Position numbers and translations under genes: made by a program. Of a stretch of DNA of 16,515 bases, positions 1 through 7,694 are shown one piece after another; the first letter of the stretch is position 1; each line of letters begins with the position of its first letter. This DNA comes from Lentimicrobiaceae bacterium (GTDB lineage: Bacteria; Bacteroidota; Bacteroidia; Bacteroidales; SKPS01), in contig SKPS01000340.1 in NCBI GenBank assembly GCA_007119395.1, positions 1-16,515 on the forward strand, given 5' to 3'. The notes beneath the pieces were generated by a model, which worked only from the letters and a program-made list of their open reading frames with translations, had not been told where the DNA came from and did not search any database.

Positions 1-60
1 CTTTCTTAAACGGGTATTTTTTACCGCGGATTACGCTGAATTTTAATGGGTTTGAATGAA

Positions 61-102
61 CCGTTCACCGTTTACCGTTCACGGCCAACGGCCAACAGCC
101 AA
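61..102. repeat. Degenerate 7-base tandem array
   Basis: Six consecutive heptamers fill this stretch without gaps: three of the form CCGTTYA (61-81), then three of the form CRGCCAA (82-102). The array ends one base before the stop codon of the minus-strand gene at 104, so it forms that gene's immediate 3' flank. The two words are related (C at position 1, G at position 3, A at position 7). It is not protein coding. Words of the second type recur at 8996-9009. Its function is unknown. Confidence 0.75.
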
Positions 103-103
103 A

Positions 104-1759
104 TTATTTGCCGCTGATTTTGACGGAGAGTTTGCCGAAGCGATGGCTTTTGCCGATCAGGCTATGTGTGCCAAAGGTGAAGACCCCGGTATCGATCACT
201 CTGATGGTTTCGGGTAGAACTGGTTTCGAATGGCCAAAAAGCTCTTCCCCTACTTTCGTGTAGCTCACCACGCCATCATACGGAACATGCGCCAGGATCA
301 TCTCCCCGACACGACTTCTGCGCGAGATCCGGCTCGTCGCAGGAATCTCATTGTAAAAGAAAAGCAGATCATCACCCAGCTCCATCATTCCATATGACCC
401 GAAAGGAAACCAGGCGGGAATCTGTTGTGTTTTAACCACTCTCTGTATGGTGATCGAGTCTTCCTGTTGATCTCCCTCACCGGTGGCTTGTAGGTTCACA
501 ATCAGCAGGTCGTGTTTGAAGAGAAATGATGTTAGATCTTTGTTGAAGTGGACAGTTGCATGTCGTCGGCTTCTGAGGGTTTGCTCCGCAATAAAATAAA
601 GATCGCCATTGCTGCGGGCATGCAGCTCGCTGATGGTGTAATCAAACGGATCCCACTCTCGCAGATTGCCTAAGGCGTTCTGAAGCCTTGTCACTTCGTT
701 GCCCACAAGGTACTCCCCGGGTTCAAGCGCCTCAAAAATGGCCAGGTCACGGATCCTGGCGGTGTGCAGGTTGAACCTGAAGGTGAAAACACCTTCCGGA
801 CTTACCATCCCTTGTCTGCTGTACAGACCGTAGCACAACACCTCATTGTTTTCCCCTATACGGAAGTTCAGACTTCGGATAAAGTATTCGGGAAGTTGCA
901 ATACGGCGAATCTCCCTTGTGGATCATCGGATGTAAAACGATAGATCATGTACCGGTAGTTCGGATAATCAACCAGTAGCCATTCATTGACCGGCTTCGA
1001 CCGGTGTACACCGGCTTTGTTCCGAAAGCCGTGTATATTGTCGTATGCGCGCCCCATAAGATACACATCACCCTGGTCGCAGATGCGGAAGGTCTCACGG
1101 CGTAAATAGCCGGTGTGATGCAGTCGGCCGGGCAGCCATCCACTCGTCCATTGACGAACCATCACATCGTTAAAAACATCCACAGTATGTTGTAAGGGCT
1201 CGTTGTGGCGGCCGTACTGCGTGGCAAAGACCATCACCTTGCGGGTGTCAGGTGAGACAGCTACTTTGAACCCCATGTTCACCCCTTCCCCCATAGAGTA
1301 CTCCGCTACTAGCCGTGTTTCACCAATGGGCTCCAGTGTGCCGGTGTGCAATTCCGTAGCATACAGTCGACATATTTGCCCGGGTTTGTCGACCGCTGAT
1401 GAGATCACGGTGAGCTTTCCCGCCAGGAAATACGCACCTTGCACAAGCACACGTTTTCGCTGTGGTGCCAGACTGATCTCCTGTTTGGTTACCATCTGCA
1501 GAGCTTCATCATGGATGGAGACAAATACCTTTTTGTTGCGGGCTCTGCGGTGCGAACCCTGCAGTTGATGTCCTGGTATGTGCAGGTAATAATGGTGTTG
1601 GTCAACTGTGCCGATAGATTGAAGCTGCCTGGTGGCACGATCCTCGTAAATCGCCCCGGTATCGTACTCATGCAATACATTCTGAGCATTCCCTTGAATC
1701 GTCAATGTAATATTACAAGTCAACAACAACAACGCAAATGGTAACATCAGGCGGGTCAT
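104..1759 (-). CDS. Uncharacterised secreted protein, probable beta-propeller
   Basis: This 551-residue protein starts at an ATG at 1759 with a signal peptide (basic MTR, then a Leu-rich core) and likely signal peptidase I cleavage near the GNAQ sequence at residues 23-26. The Leu-Leu-Thr-Cys within the core is a poor lipobox. The body has no membrane segment and repeats short strands of the type 'GDVYLMGRAYD', 'NEVLCYGLYS', 'GDLYFIAEQ' and 'DDLLFFYNE', which suggests a propeller of several blades. The 'LYFIAEQ ... HDLLIVNL ... W ... ELGDDLLFFYNE' block resembles, from memory, a group of uncharacterised Bacteroidota secreted proteins. There is no T9SS sorting domain at the C-terminus (it ends in ISGK), so a periplasmic location is likely. 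No catalytic motif is visible. It diverges from the AddB-like gene and appears to be monocistronic in this window. The function is unknown; gene reality is well supported by length and signal peptide. Confidence 0.88.
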   Translation of the reverse strand: MTRLMLPFALLLLTCNITLTIQGNAQNVLHEYDTGAIYEDRATRQLQSIGTVDQHHYYLHIPGHQLQGSHRRARNKKVFVSIHDEALQMVTKQEISLAPQRKRVLVQGAYFLAGKLTVISSAVDKPGQICRLYATELHTGTLEPIGETRLVAEYSMGEGVNMGFKVAVSPDTRKVMVFATQYGRHNEPLQHTVDVFNDVMVRQWTSGWLPGRLHHTGYLRRETFRICDQGDVYLMGRAYDNIHGFRNKAGVHRSKPVNEWLLVDYPNYRYMIYRFTSDDPQGRFAVLQLPEYFIRSLNFRIGENNEVLCYGLYSRQGMVSPEGVFTFRFNLHTARIRDLAIFEALEPGEYLVGNEVTRLQNALGNLREWDPFDYTISELHARSNGDLYFIAEQTLRSRRHATVHFNKDLTSFLFKHDLLIVNLQATGEGDQQEDSITIQRVVKTQQIPAWFPFGSYGMMELGDDLLFFYNEIPATSRISRRSRVGEMILAHVPYDGVVSYTKVGEELFGHSKPVLPETIRVIDTGVFTFGTHSLIGKSHRFGKLSVKISGK

Positions 1760-1809
1760 GGTGCTGTGTGGATAAGGTAATGTGGATGGCTTTCCTGTTT
1801 AAATTGATG

Positions 1810-1842
1810 CAAATAAACGAAAAACAAACAAGAAATTGTCAA
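1810..1842 (-). promoter_or_regulatory. Candidate Bacteroidota promoter for the 104-1759 gene
   Basis: Read on the minus strand, TTGA (1842-1839) is followed after 21 bases by TTTATTTG (1817-1810), one mismatch from the Bacteroidota -7 consensus TAnnTTTG. This would leave a 5' leader of roughly 45 bases before the ATG at 1759. It is a consensus match only, in AT-rich DNA. Confidence 0.35.
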
Positions 1843-1896
1843 CGGAGAGGTGAAATATCCTTCATCACAAAAAAGAGCAGATCCATAAAAATCCGG

Positions 1897-1930
1897 TTGG
1901 TGGACAGGTGCCACAAAATCGTTACTTTTA
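1897..1930 (+). promoter_or_regulatory. Candidate promoter for the AddB-like nuclease
   Basis: TTGG at 1897-1900 and TACTTTTA at 1923-1930 are 22 bases apart, close to the Bacteroidota -33/-7 pattern (last base of the -7 differs). Transcription would begin near 1937. That excludes an in-frame GTG at 1908 as the start and supports the ATG at 1956. The 11-base word GTTACTTTTAC (1921-1931) recurs on the minus strand at 10199-10209, upstream of the DUF4349 gene. Confidence 0.35.
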
Positions 1931-1955
1931 CTCCACAAACAATGCAATAAATCTT

Positions 1956-4874
1956 ATGGGAAGAGAGGAAGGTAAACCGGTGGTAAGTCAGGGGAGTGGC
2001 GGGGTGTTTTTGGAGGAGTTTGCTGAGGAGCTTTGTCGTGGTGATTACGGTCCCCTCGACAGGGTGTTGATTGTGCTTCCGGGGAAGCGGGCGCGGCTGT
2101 TCCTGAACAGGGCATTGGGGAGTGCAGCCGGCAAGCCTTTGTGGGCACCTGAGGTGTTTACGATGGAAGAGTTTGTGTTTGATATCCTTCGGCTCCGACA
2201 GGCGGATGAGTTGATGCTTGTGTTGGCATTGTGGGAGACATGCCGGCAAACGGAAGATTTTCCGATCACCTTTGAGCAGTTTTCTGGCTGGGCTTCGATT
2301 GTGTTGAGGGATTACAACGACACCGATTTGTTTCTCGCCGACCCATCGCGTGTGTTTGCGAACCTTCGTGATGCCAGGGAGCTTCAGCTGTGGTCGCCGG
2401 GTGAAGCGGAAGAGCTGACGCCACACGAACAACTTTACCTTGAGTTCTATTCACACCTGCACGGGTGGTATCTCACCATGCGTGATCAGATGCTCTCTAA
2501 GGGGTTGGCGTGGCAGGGCCTCGCTTTTCGTATGGCAGCAGAGCAAACCGACCGCACCATCGACTATTGTGAAAACCGCACTGTGGTGTTTGCCGGGTTC
2601 AACGCCTTTACCCCTTCCGAAGAGAAAATCATAGCCACACTACAGCGAGCCCAACTGGCACAGCTTCGATGGGATGCCGACAGCTATTACCTCGATGACG
2701 AGATGCAGGAGGCTGGCCACTTCCTGCGCCACTGGAGGCAGCATCACCCTGATAGCTCGTTTTACAAAGTGTCAAACGATCTGACCACATCTCCCAAAAA
2801 TATCTCGGTTTACGGTGTCCATGGTAACCGTGCACAGGCACGCCTGGTGGGAGAGCTGCTCAGTGAGGTGGAAAAGGCTGCTCCGGATGTGGCCGTGGTG
2901 CTGCCTGATGAGTCTCTGCTGCTGCCCGTTCTCAACGCCATCCCTGAAAACATCGACAGGTTTAATGTGACCATGGGGTTGCCCTTCAAACACACCCCGG
3001 CTCTCTCGTGGCTACAGCTTAACCTGCGCCTGCTCGCACCACATGCATCAGAAAAAGAGCCGTGGATAAGAACAGCACGCCTCATCCCACTGCTCCGGCA
3101 CCCTTGGTTCCCATCACTGATGAAATTCCTGCAACATGAAGAGATCGATGCCGGGTTTGCAGATCCCGTCTCTGTGCTGAAACAACGCTTCTACCGGCAC
3201 CATGACCTGATTCAGTTGCTGAGCAAAGCCTACCCCAATGGCGCTGACCTGTTTGAAAAATGGCTCGCCCCGGTAACAGAACCGGTTGAGTGGATCAACA
3301 GAATGGAGTATCTGATGAGACAGATCTACCAATCTGCAGCAGGACAGGAGAGCCCGTTCGACAAAGGAGCCGCCATGGAGTCGATCAGAATATTGGTGCT
3401 GGCACGCGATACACTTCAACAACAGAGAAATACCTCCGATGGATTCGAAATGATGAAGTATGTCCTTAGCCGGTTGCTCCAGTCTGCCTCAATCCCCTTC
3501 ACCGGGGAACCACTCGAAGGGGTGCAGGTACTGGGACTGCTCGAAACAAGAAACCTCGACTTCAGGCATGTTATCGTACTCTCTGCCAATGAACGGATTC
3601 TCCCCGCCGGCAAAAAACCTACTACACTGATCCCGTACGACCTCAGGAAACACCACGGATTGCCGGGTGTGCAGTACCAGGATGCCATCTTCGCTTACCA
3701 CTTTCTGCATCTGCTGCAAAGAGCGCAAAGAGTTGATATTGTATACAACAGCGACGCATCCTCTGAGTTCACTGGCGAACTGAGCCGGTTTATAAGGCAA
3801 ATTGAATCGGAACTGTTGCCCCGAAACACTGAGATCCAATGGATGCACCATAAGCTGAGCCATGAATTGTTTCAACAACGAAATATGCCCGAACTCTCTG
3901 TCGGGAAAAGGGGCGTAGTGTATGATGCTTTGATTGATCAATTGGTTACGAGAGGGTTGTCGCCCTCACAACTGATCAAGTATATCAAGTGCCCCTTGAT
4001 GTTTTACTTCTCCTTTGTTGCTTCTGTTGATGAAGCGTTGACCTTTGATGAGACCATTGACTTTAGGGAGCTGGGGACACTGGTTCATGAAACCTTGCAA
4101 AAGATCTACGATCCGGCCCTGCAAGCGAATACTGATGGTGCCGGTGGGAGGGGGGAAGAGCTTTTGCTTACCGATTCGTTTTTTGAACAGACGATCCCTT
4201 CGGTACGGGAAATGGTGATTGATGAGATGCAGCAATTGGTGGGAGGCAGCCGTCACCTCACCGGACGCAACCTGATCCTCGTTGAGGTGGCCGAGTTTAT
4301 GGTGAACCGTTTCCTGCAGAATGAGCGCCATGATGCCAGGGAGAACCGTATTGCAGTGTTGGCCGTGGAGACACAACTGAAGTGGTTGCTTGAGGTGCCC
4401 TCCAGGCGTCCGGGCAGTGGTGAAGAAGAGATGGTGCCCATCCGTTTTAAAGGGGTGGCAGACAGGGTCGACCGCCACAACGATACCTTGCGCATTACCG
4501 ATTACAAAACAGGAAAGGTGGAAGAGAAAGATTTGAAGTTCAAGTCAGTGCAGGATCTGTTCGAAGATGTGAAATATGACAAAGCATTTCAGCTTATGAT
4601 GTACAGTTGGTTGTACACCAGAAGCCACAACCCCTCGCTGCCTGTCAGCAGTGGTATCTTTGCACTCAAAAACCCTTCGAAGTTTCTGTTGCTCTTGGAT
4701 GTTCCGGAAGAAAAATCTTCTGACGATCCTTTGCCGGAGTTCGAACAACACCTCATAACTGTGTGTCAGGAAATCCTTGACCCTGAGGTGCCTTTCCATC
4801 AAACCCGGGATACAGACATTTGTCGTATCTGCTCCTATAACCAGGTGTGCCGTACCGACTTGATGAACCGATGA
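1956..4874 (+). CDS. AddB-like PD-(D/E)XK nuclease with Fe-S motif
   Basis: This is a 972-residue protein from the ATG at 1956. The frame stays open back to a GTG at 1908, but a probable promoter overlaps that codon. It is a RecB/AddB-type nuclease, expected to act with an AddA-like helicase in processing DNA double-strand ends for recombination. The N-terminus ('RVLIVLPGKRARLFLNRAL') is the start typical of AddB-type inactivated helicase domains, and no Walker A GKT/S is visible. The C-terminal nuclease core contains 'GTLVH' (His711), 'GVADRVDR' (Asp836, Asp839) and 'ITDYKTGK' (Asp849, Lys851), the RecB-family metal-binding and catalytic motif. Four cysteines, Cys679 ('IKCP') and Cys956-x2-Cys959-x5-Cys965 near the C-terminus, match the AddB/Cas4 4Fe-4S arrangement that brackets the nuclease fold. 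Length fits the family. No AddA gene is adjacent within this window. The gene converges with the T9SS gene, leaving 31 bases between stops. Confidence 0.9.
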   Translation: MGREEGKPVVSQGSGGVFLEEFAEELCRGDYGPLDRVLIVLPGKRARLFLNRALGSAAGKPLWAPEVFTMEEFVFDILRLRQADELMLVLALWETCRQTEDFPITFEQFSGWASIVLRDYNDTDLFLADPSRVFANLRDARELQLWSPGEAEELTPHEQLYLEFYSHLHGWYLTMRDQMLSKGLAWQGLAFRMAAEQTDRTIDYCENRTVVFAGFNAFTPSEEKIIATLQRAQLAQLRWDADSYYLDDEMQEAGHFLRHWRQHHPDSSFYKVSNDLTTSPKNISVYGVHGNRAQARLVGELLSEVEKAAPDVAVVLPDESLLLPVLNAIPENIDRFNVTMGLPFKHTPALSWLQLNLRLLAPHASEKEPWIRTARLIPLLRHPWFPSLMKFLQHEEIDAGFADPVSVLKQRFYRHHDLIQLLSKAYPNGADLFEKWLAPVTEPVEWINRMEYLMRQIYQSAAGQESPFDKGAAMESIRILVLARDTLQQQRNTSDGFEMMKYVLSRLLQSASIPFTGEPLEGVQVLGLLETRNLDFRHVIVLSANERILPAGKKPTTLIPYDLRKHHGLPGVQYQDAIFAYHFLHLLQRAQRVDIVYNSDASSEFTGELSRFIRQIESELLPRNTEIQWMHHKLSHELFQQRNMPELSVGKRGVVYDALIDQLVTRGLSPSQLIKYIKCPLMFYFSFVASVDEALTFDETIDFRELGTLVHETLQKIYDPALQANTDGAGGRGEELLLTDSFFEQTIPSVREMVIDEMQQLVGGSRHLTGRNLILVEVAEFMVNRFLQNERHDARENRIAVLAVETQLKWLLEVPSRRPGSGEEEMVPIRFKGVADRVDRHNDTLRITDYKTGKVEEKDLKFKSVQDLFEDVKYDKAFQLMMYSWLYTRSHNPSLPVSSGIFALKNPSKFLLLLDVPEEKSSDDPLPEFEQHLITVCQEILDPEVPFHQTRDTDICRICSYNQVCRTDLMNR

Positions 4875-4905
4875 CCCCTGCGGCAGAACCTCCGTTGCCG
4901 GGTAA

Positions 4906-6765
4906 TTACTGCACAATGATCCTGTGGGTTGATCCTTCAGCGGTTCGTAAGAGGTACACCCCTTTCGACAGGTTTCCGGTGGTAACCTCTGTGGCGTTTC
5001 TGCCGGTCAGTGCTACCCTTCCGTGGATGTCAAAAAGGGTGAAATCAATGGGTGTGTTGAACCGCAACAGACTCCCTTGTGTCACCGGGTTGGGATAAAG
5101 TGTGAGGGGAGTCATGCCCCCGGTGATATCCCCTGTGGAAGAGATCATATTCCCCTCCAACGTGATGTTGTCGAAGCGATTGTTGCCACTGGACCCGCCG
5201 GTGTTGCCTGTAAAAGTGATCCGGATGCCGAAGTTGGGGTTGTTTTCTGCGGCGGTGATGCCAAAGAAATCGGCTGTTAATACATCGTAGGTGTCTGAAA
5301 TATGGAAGGTGGATTGTGGCATGTTGTAGGTGGTATAGTTGATGCCATCGGTGGTGTATTCCATCTCGTGTGATAGCATTCCGTTTGGGCTTCTGTGTAC
5401 GGCATACGAGAACCTAAGGTCTTTGTAGTTCACAGTGGGCAGGTCAAATACGAGCGCCCTGCCATCAGACGGGTTTCTTACCCGTGCTGCCTGTCCGGCA
5501 GGGTACCCTAGCTGCAGGTTCAGGTATGAACCCTCGCTGTAGGCGTCAATGTCTCTGTCGCCGGGCTGCCCACCGGTATAGGTCATCCGTGCGGTGGTCC
5601 CATGTACAGCATGGTGGTCGGCTTCAATCACAGTGACATCACCTGCGCTGGTATTGAGGGTATTGAAGTGCCAGTAGGTAACCACTGACAGTGGCTGTGG
5701 AGGTGGCGTGCACGTTCCTGAAAGAGCTACCCGCAAGGTATCCGTACCGGTTGAAGTGATCAGCAGATTGCCATCGAAGGATCCGGGCACCGGGGCATTT
5801 AAACGTACATACACCCTCTCCGACGGTATCTCACCGGCATTGTTTGACAGGATGAGCCCTTGTACAAAGCCTGAATACGGTGAGGCAGACACTTCGAAGG
5901 AGGCCGGAGCAAGCACCATTACATCTTCGAGCAGGTTGATGGCGCTGATATGGAAGTAGGCCGGGTCTGAGGGTGTACCGGTTACATGGCTGAAATGGGG
6001 TATGGTGTCAACGGTAGCACCCACCAAGGGCGTTTGCATCATGGGGTCACCATCCAGTGAGAAGTTGTCGAAGCGGTTGTTGCCGACCGTCCCCCCTGCA
6101 CCCTGAGAGAAAGTAGCCCTCAAGGTAAACCAGGGGTTGTCAGATGCTTCAGGAATAGATGAAAAATCCAACGTGATTGGCATTGGATTGCCATCAATGG
6201 CTACCAGTGTTTGGAACAGTGTGAACTGCTGCAATGAGTCAGTGGCATAGTACCAGTGCTGCAGGCCGGCTCCCTGTCCTGATCTTCTCATGGCGAAGCG
6301 TACAATGGGGTTGGAGAACCCGGTGGTGGGCAGATGAAAGTAGAGCTCGCCACCAATCGGGTTGTTGAACCGGAGATGTGACCCCGCCGGATCCCCCAGA
6401 CGCGCATTGTGGTTGTCAACATCAAAGTCCTGCCCCGTACCACCCGCTACATGGATGTAACTGTTGCCCCCATCCTCAACGACAATCGAAGCGCCGGGAA
6501 CCAGTGAAACGGTGGGCGTCAGCAATCCCAACAACGTGGTGTTGTCGTTGAAATTCCAATAATGCACCAACGTCTGGGTGTTGTCAGAAGGCACAATGGG
6601 ATCATCTTCCTCATTCAGCGTGGTGTTGCCGAAATGGAGTTGGCCGTTGATTTCCGTGTGGTCCGCTTGACGGGCCGATGCGTTAATACATGCTGCCAGG
6701 AAAAAAATCAGCAGGAGCGCCCCATGTCTTCTCTGCATGGGTATGAAGCGTTGGAGGTTGTGCAT
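4906..6765 (-). CDS. Secreted protein with duplicated domain and T9SS type A sorting domain
   Basis: This 619-residue protein starts at the ATG at 6765; an in-frame ATG at 6738 removes nine residues and gives a more classical signal peptide (MQRRHG, then a hydrophobic stretch). The C-terminal 70 residues ('TLYPNPVTQGSLLRFNTP', then 'FDIHGRV', 'LSKGVYLLR', 'IIVQ') are a type IX secretion sorting domain, so the protein is probably exported through the outer membrane and anchored or released at the surface. Two copies of one domain are visible, about residues 66-239 and 363-538. Each begins YWNF/YWHF, carries a 'GxPAG...R..NP' segment and ends GNNRFDN(F/I)(S/T)L(D/E)G. Between them (about 255-351) is an Ig-like segment containing 'SPYSGF', 'VYVRLNAP' and 'ALSGT', common in Bacteroidota surface proteins. 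No enzymatic motif is recognised, so an adhesive or structural role is an inference. Leu-Ala-Ala-Cys at residues 23-26 also resembles a lipobox. Confidence 0.9.
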   Translation of the reverse strand: MHNLQRFIPMQRRHGALLLIFFLAACINASARQADHTEINGQLHFGNTTLNEEDDPIVPSDNTQTLVHYWNFNDNTTLLGLLTPTVSLVPGASIVVEDGGNSYIHVAGGTGQDFDVDNHNARLGDPAGSHLRFNNPIGGELYFHLPTTGFSNPIVRFAMRRSGQGAGLQHWYYATDSLQQFTLFQTLVAIDGNPMPITLDFSSIPEASDNPWFTLRATFSQGAGGTVGNNRFDNFSLDGDPMMQTPLVGATVDTIPHFSHVTGTPSDPAYFHISAINLLEDVMVLAPASFEVSASPYSGFVQGLILSNNAGEIPSERVYVRLNAPVPGSFDGNLLITSTGTDTLRVALSGTCTPPPQPLSVVTYWHFNTLNTSAGDVTVIEADHHAVHGTTARMTYTGGQPGDRDIDAYSEGSYLNLQLGYPAGQAARVRNPSDGRALVFDLPTVNYKDLRFSYAVHRSPNGMLSHEMEYTTDGINYTTYNMPQSTFHISDTYDVLTADFFGITAAENNPNFGIRITFTGNTGGSSGNNRFDNITLEGNMISSTGDITGGMTPLTLYPNPVTQGSLLRFNTPIDFTLFDIHGRVALTGRNATEVTTGNLSKGVYLLRTAEGSTHRIIVQ

Positions 6766-6782
6766 ATCGGGAGGTTTTAATA

Positions 6783-6812
6783 CAAAGGTTTCTTTATGCG
6801 AAGATACTCAAA
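6783..6812 (-). promoter_or_regulatory. Candidate promoter for the T9SS cargo gene
   Basis: On the minus strand TTTG (6812-6809) is followed after 18 bases by AACCTTTG (6790-6783), one mismatch from TAnnTTTG. The leader to the ATG at 6765 would be about 10-15 bases. It lies in the 71-base gap after cysQ, so the T9SS gene may have its own transcript. An 8-base direct repeat, ATACTCAA, lies at 6804-6811 and 6833-6840. Confidence 0.42.
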
Positions 6813-6836
6813 TCAGCAAAACAGAGCTGTAAATAC

Positions 6837-7646
6837 TCAAGCCCTTTCACTTTTTTTTGCAATGAAGGAGGGGTTGAGCAAGTTGGGTTTGTTGTACTCC
6901 AGTGATGTATGATGTTCGGTGTCAAGCAGGTCACCACCGCTGGCCAGCACAATGGCATGCCCTGCTGCGGTATCCCACTCCATGGTAGGGCCAAACCGGG
7001 GGTAGATATCTGCGGAACCTTCGGCGATCATGCAGAGCTTCAAGCTGCTGCCCCGGCTGACAATCTCATTCACCCGATGGTCAGAGAGATGACGAGCCAT
7101 AAAGTCACGGGTTGCATCGTTCATATGACTACGGCTGGCCACCACCCTGTAAGGCCTGTCAGTGGCAGGCAACGGAAGGGGGCGCGCTGCTTCCATCAGC
7201 TCTTCGGCCACGATGCCAGGGTGCGTGCCAGCCATCCAGGCTCCCCTGCCCACTTCACCGTACCAAATCTGATTGGCTGCCGGTGCATACACCACACCTA
7301 AATGAGGACGACCATGGTGGATATATGCAACGTTCACTGTAAACTCTCCGTTTTTCCTGATAAACTCCCTGGTGCCATCCAACGGATCAAGCATCCAGAA
7401 ATCGGTCCACCTCCTTCTCTGTACATATGGAATATCCGGTCCCTCTTCGCTTAAAAGCGGCAGCCCGGAGGGGCACAATAGCTCGTGAAGTACCGCATGG
7501 GCTTTGTGATCGGCCAGGGTAACCGGTGTCTGGTCTGCTTTGAGCTGTACTTCATGGTCCGGCTGCAGATAGATGCGTAAAACCTCTTTGCCGGCTGCCA
7601 GGGCTGCCCTTAAAGCCTGCTTCATAAAGGTCCTGTCTATTGTCAT
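6837..7646 (-). CDS. cysQ: 3'(2'),5'-bisphosphate nucleotidase CysQ
   Basis: This 269-residue protein is of the inositol monophosphatase superfamily, CysQ branch. It hydrolyses 3'-phosphoadenosine 5'-phosphate (PAP) to AMP and phosphate, clearing a by-product of sulphate activation or phosphopantetheine transfer, in the cytoplasm and with Mg2+. Visible metal-site motifs are 'LLSEEG' (Glu67, Glu68), 'WMLDPLDGTREF' (Asp87, Asp90, Gly91, Thr92) and 'EWDTAAGHAIV' (Asp225). The 'VVASRSHMN' segment (residues 168-176) is characteristic of CysQ rather than of inositol phosphatases. Length is normal. The chosen ATG is at 7646; Met8 is an alternative. The gene begins 48 bases after the amidase stop on the same strand, so the two may share a transcript. 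No other sulphate-assimilation gene is in the window, which favours a general PAP-clearing role. Confidence 0.95.
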   Translation of the reverse strand: MTIDRTFMKQALRAALAAGKEVLRIYLQPDHEVQLKADQTPVTLADHKAHAVLHELLCPSGLPLLSEEGPDIPYVQRRRWTDFWMLDPLDGTREFIRKNGEFTVNVAYIHHGRPHLGVVYAPAANQIWYGEVGRGAWMAGTHPGIVAEELMEAARPLPLPATDRPYRVVASRSHMNDATRDFMARHLSDHRVNEIVSRGSSLKLCMIAEGSADIYPRFGPTMEWDTAAGHAIVLASGGDLLDTEHHTSLEYNKPNLLNPSFIAKKSERA

Positions 7647-7694
7647 CAGATGGTTGGTTTTCGTTTTCTGTCCTCTTTTCAGGTCTTGGTTTTG

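Noticed and set aside
61..102. Heptamer array considered as a CRISPR or origin iteron cluster
   Set aside because: Units are adjacent without spacers, too short for CRISPR, and no replication gene or AT-rich unwinding region is nearby.
1839..2432. 197-codon open frame on the minus strand over the start of the nuclease gene
   Set aside because: It is antisense to a well-supported coding frame, its protein is Pro/His/Gln-rich without domain or signal, and it arises from the base composition of the true gene.
3966..4478. 170-codon minus-strand open frame inside the nuclease gene
   Set aside because: It lies opposite the conserved nuclease domain, whose motifs fix the plus-strand frame. No recognisable protein features.
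4881..4900. Small stem (CGGCA / TGCCG) in the gap between converging genes as a shared terminator
   Set aside because: Only five base pairs with a ten-base loop and no T-run on either strand.
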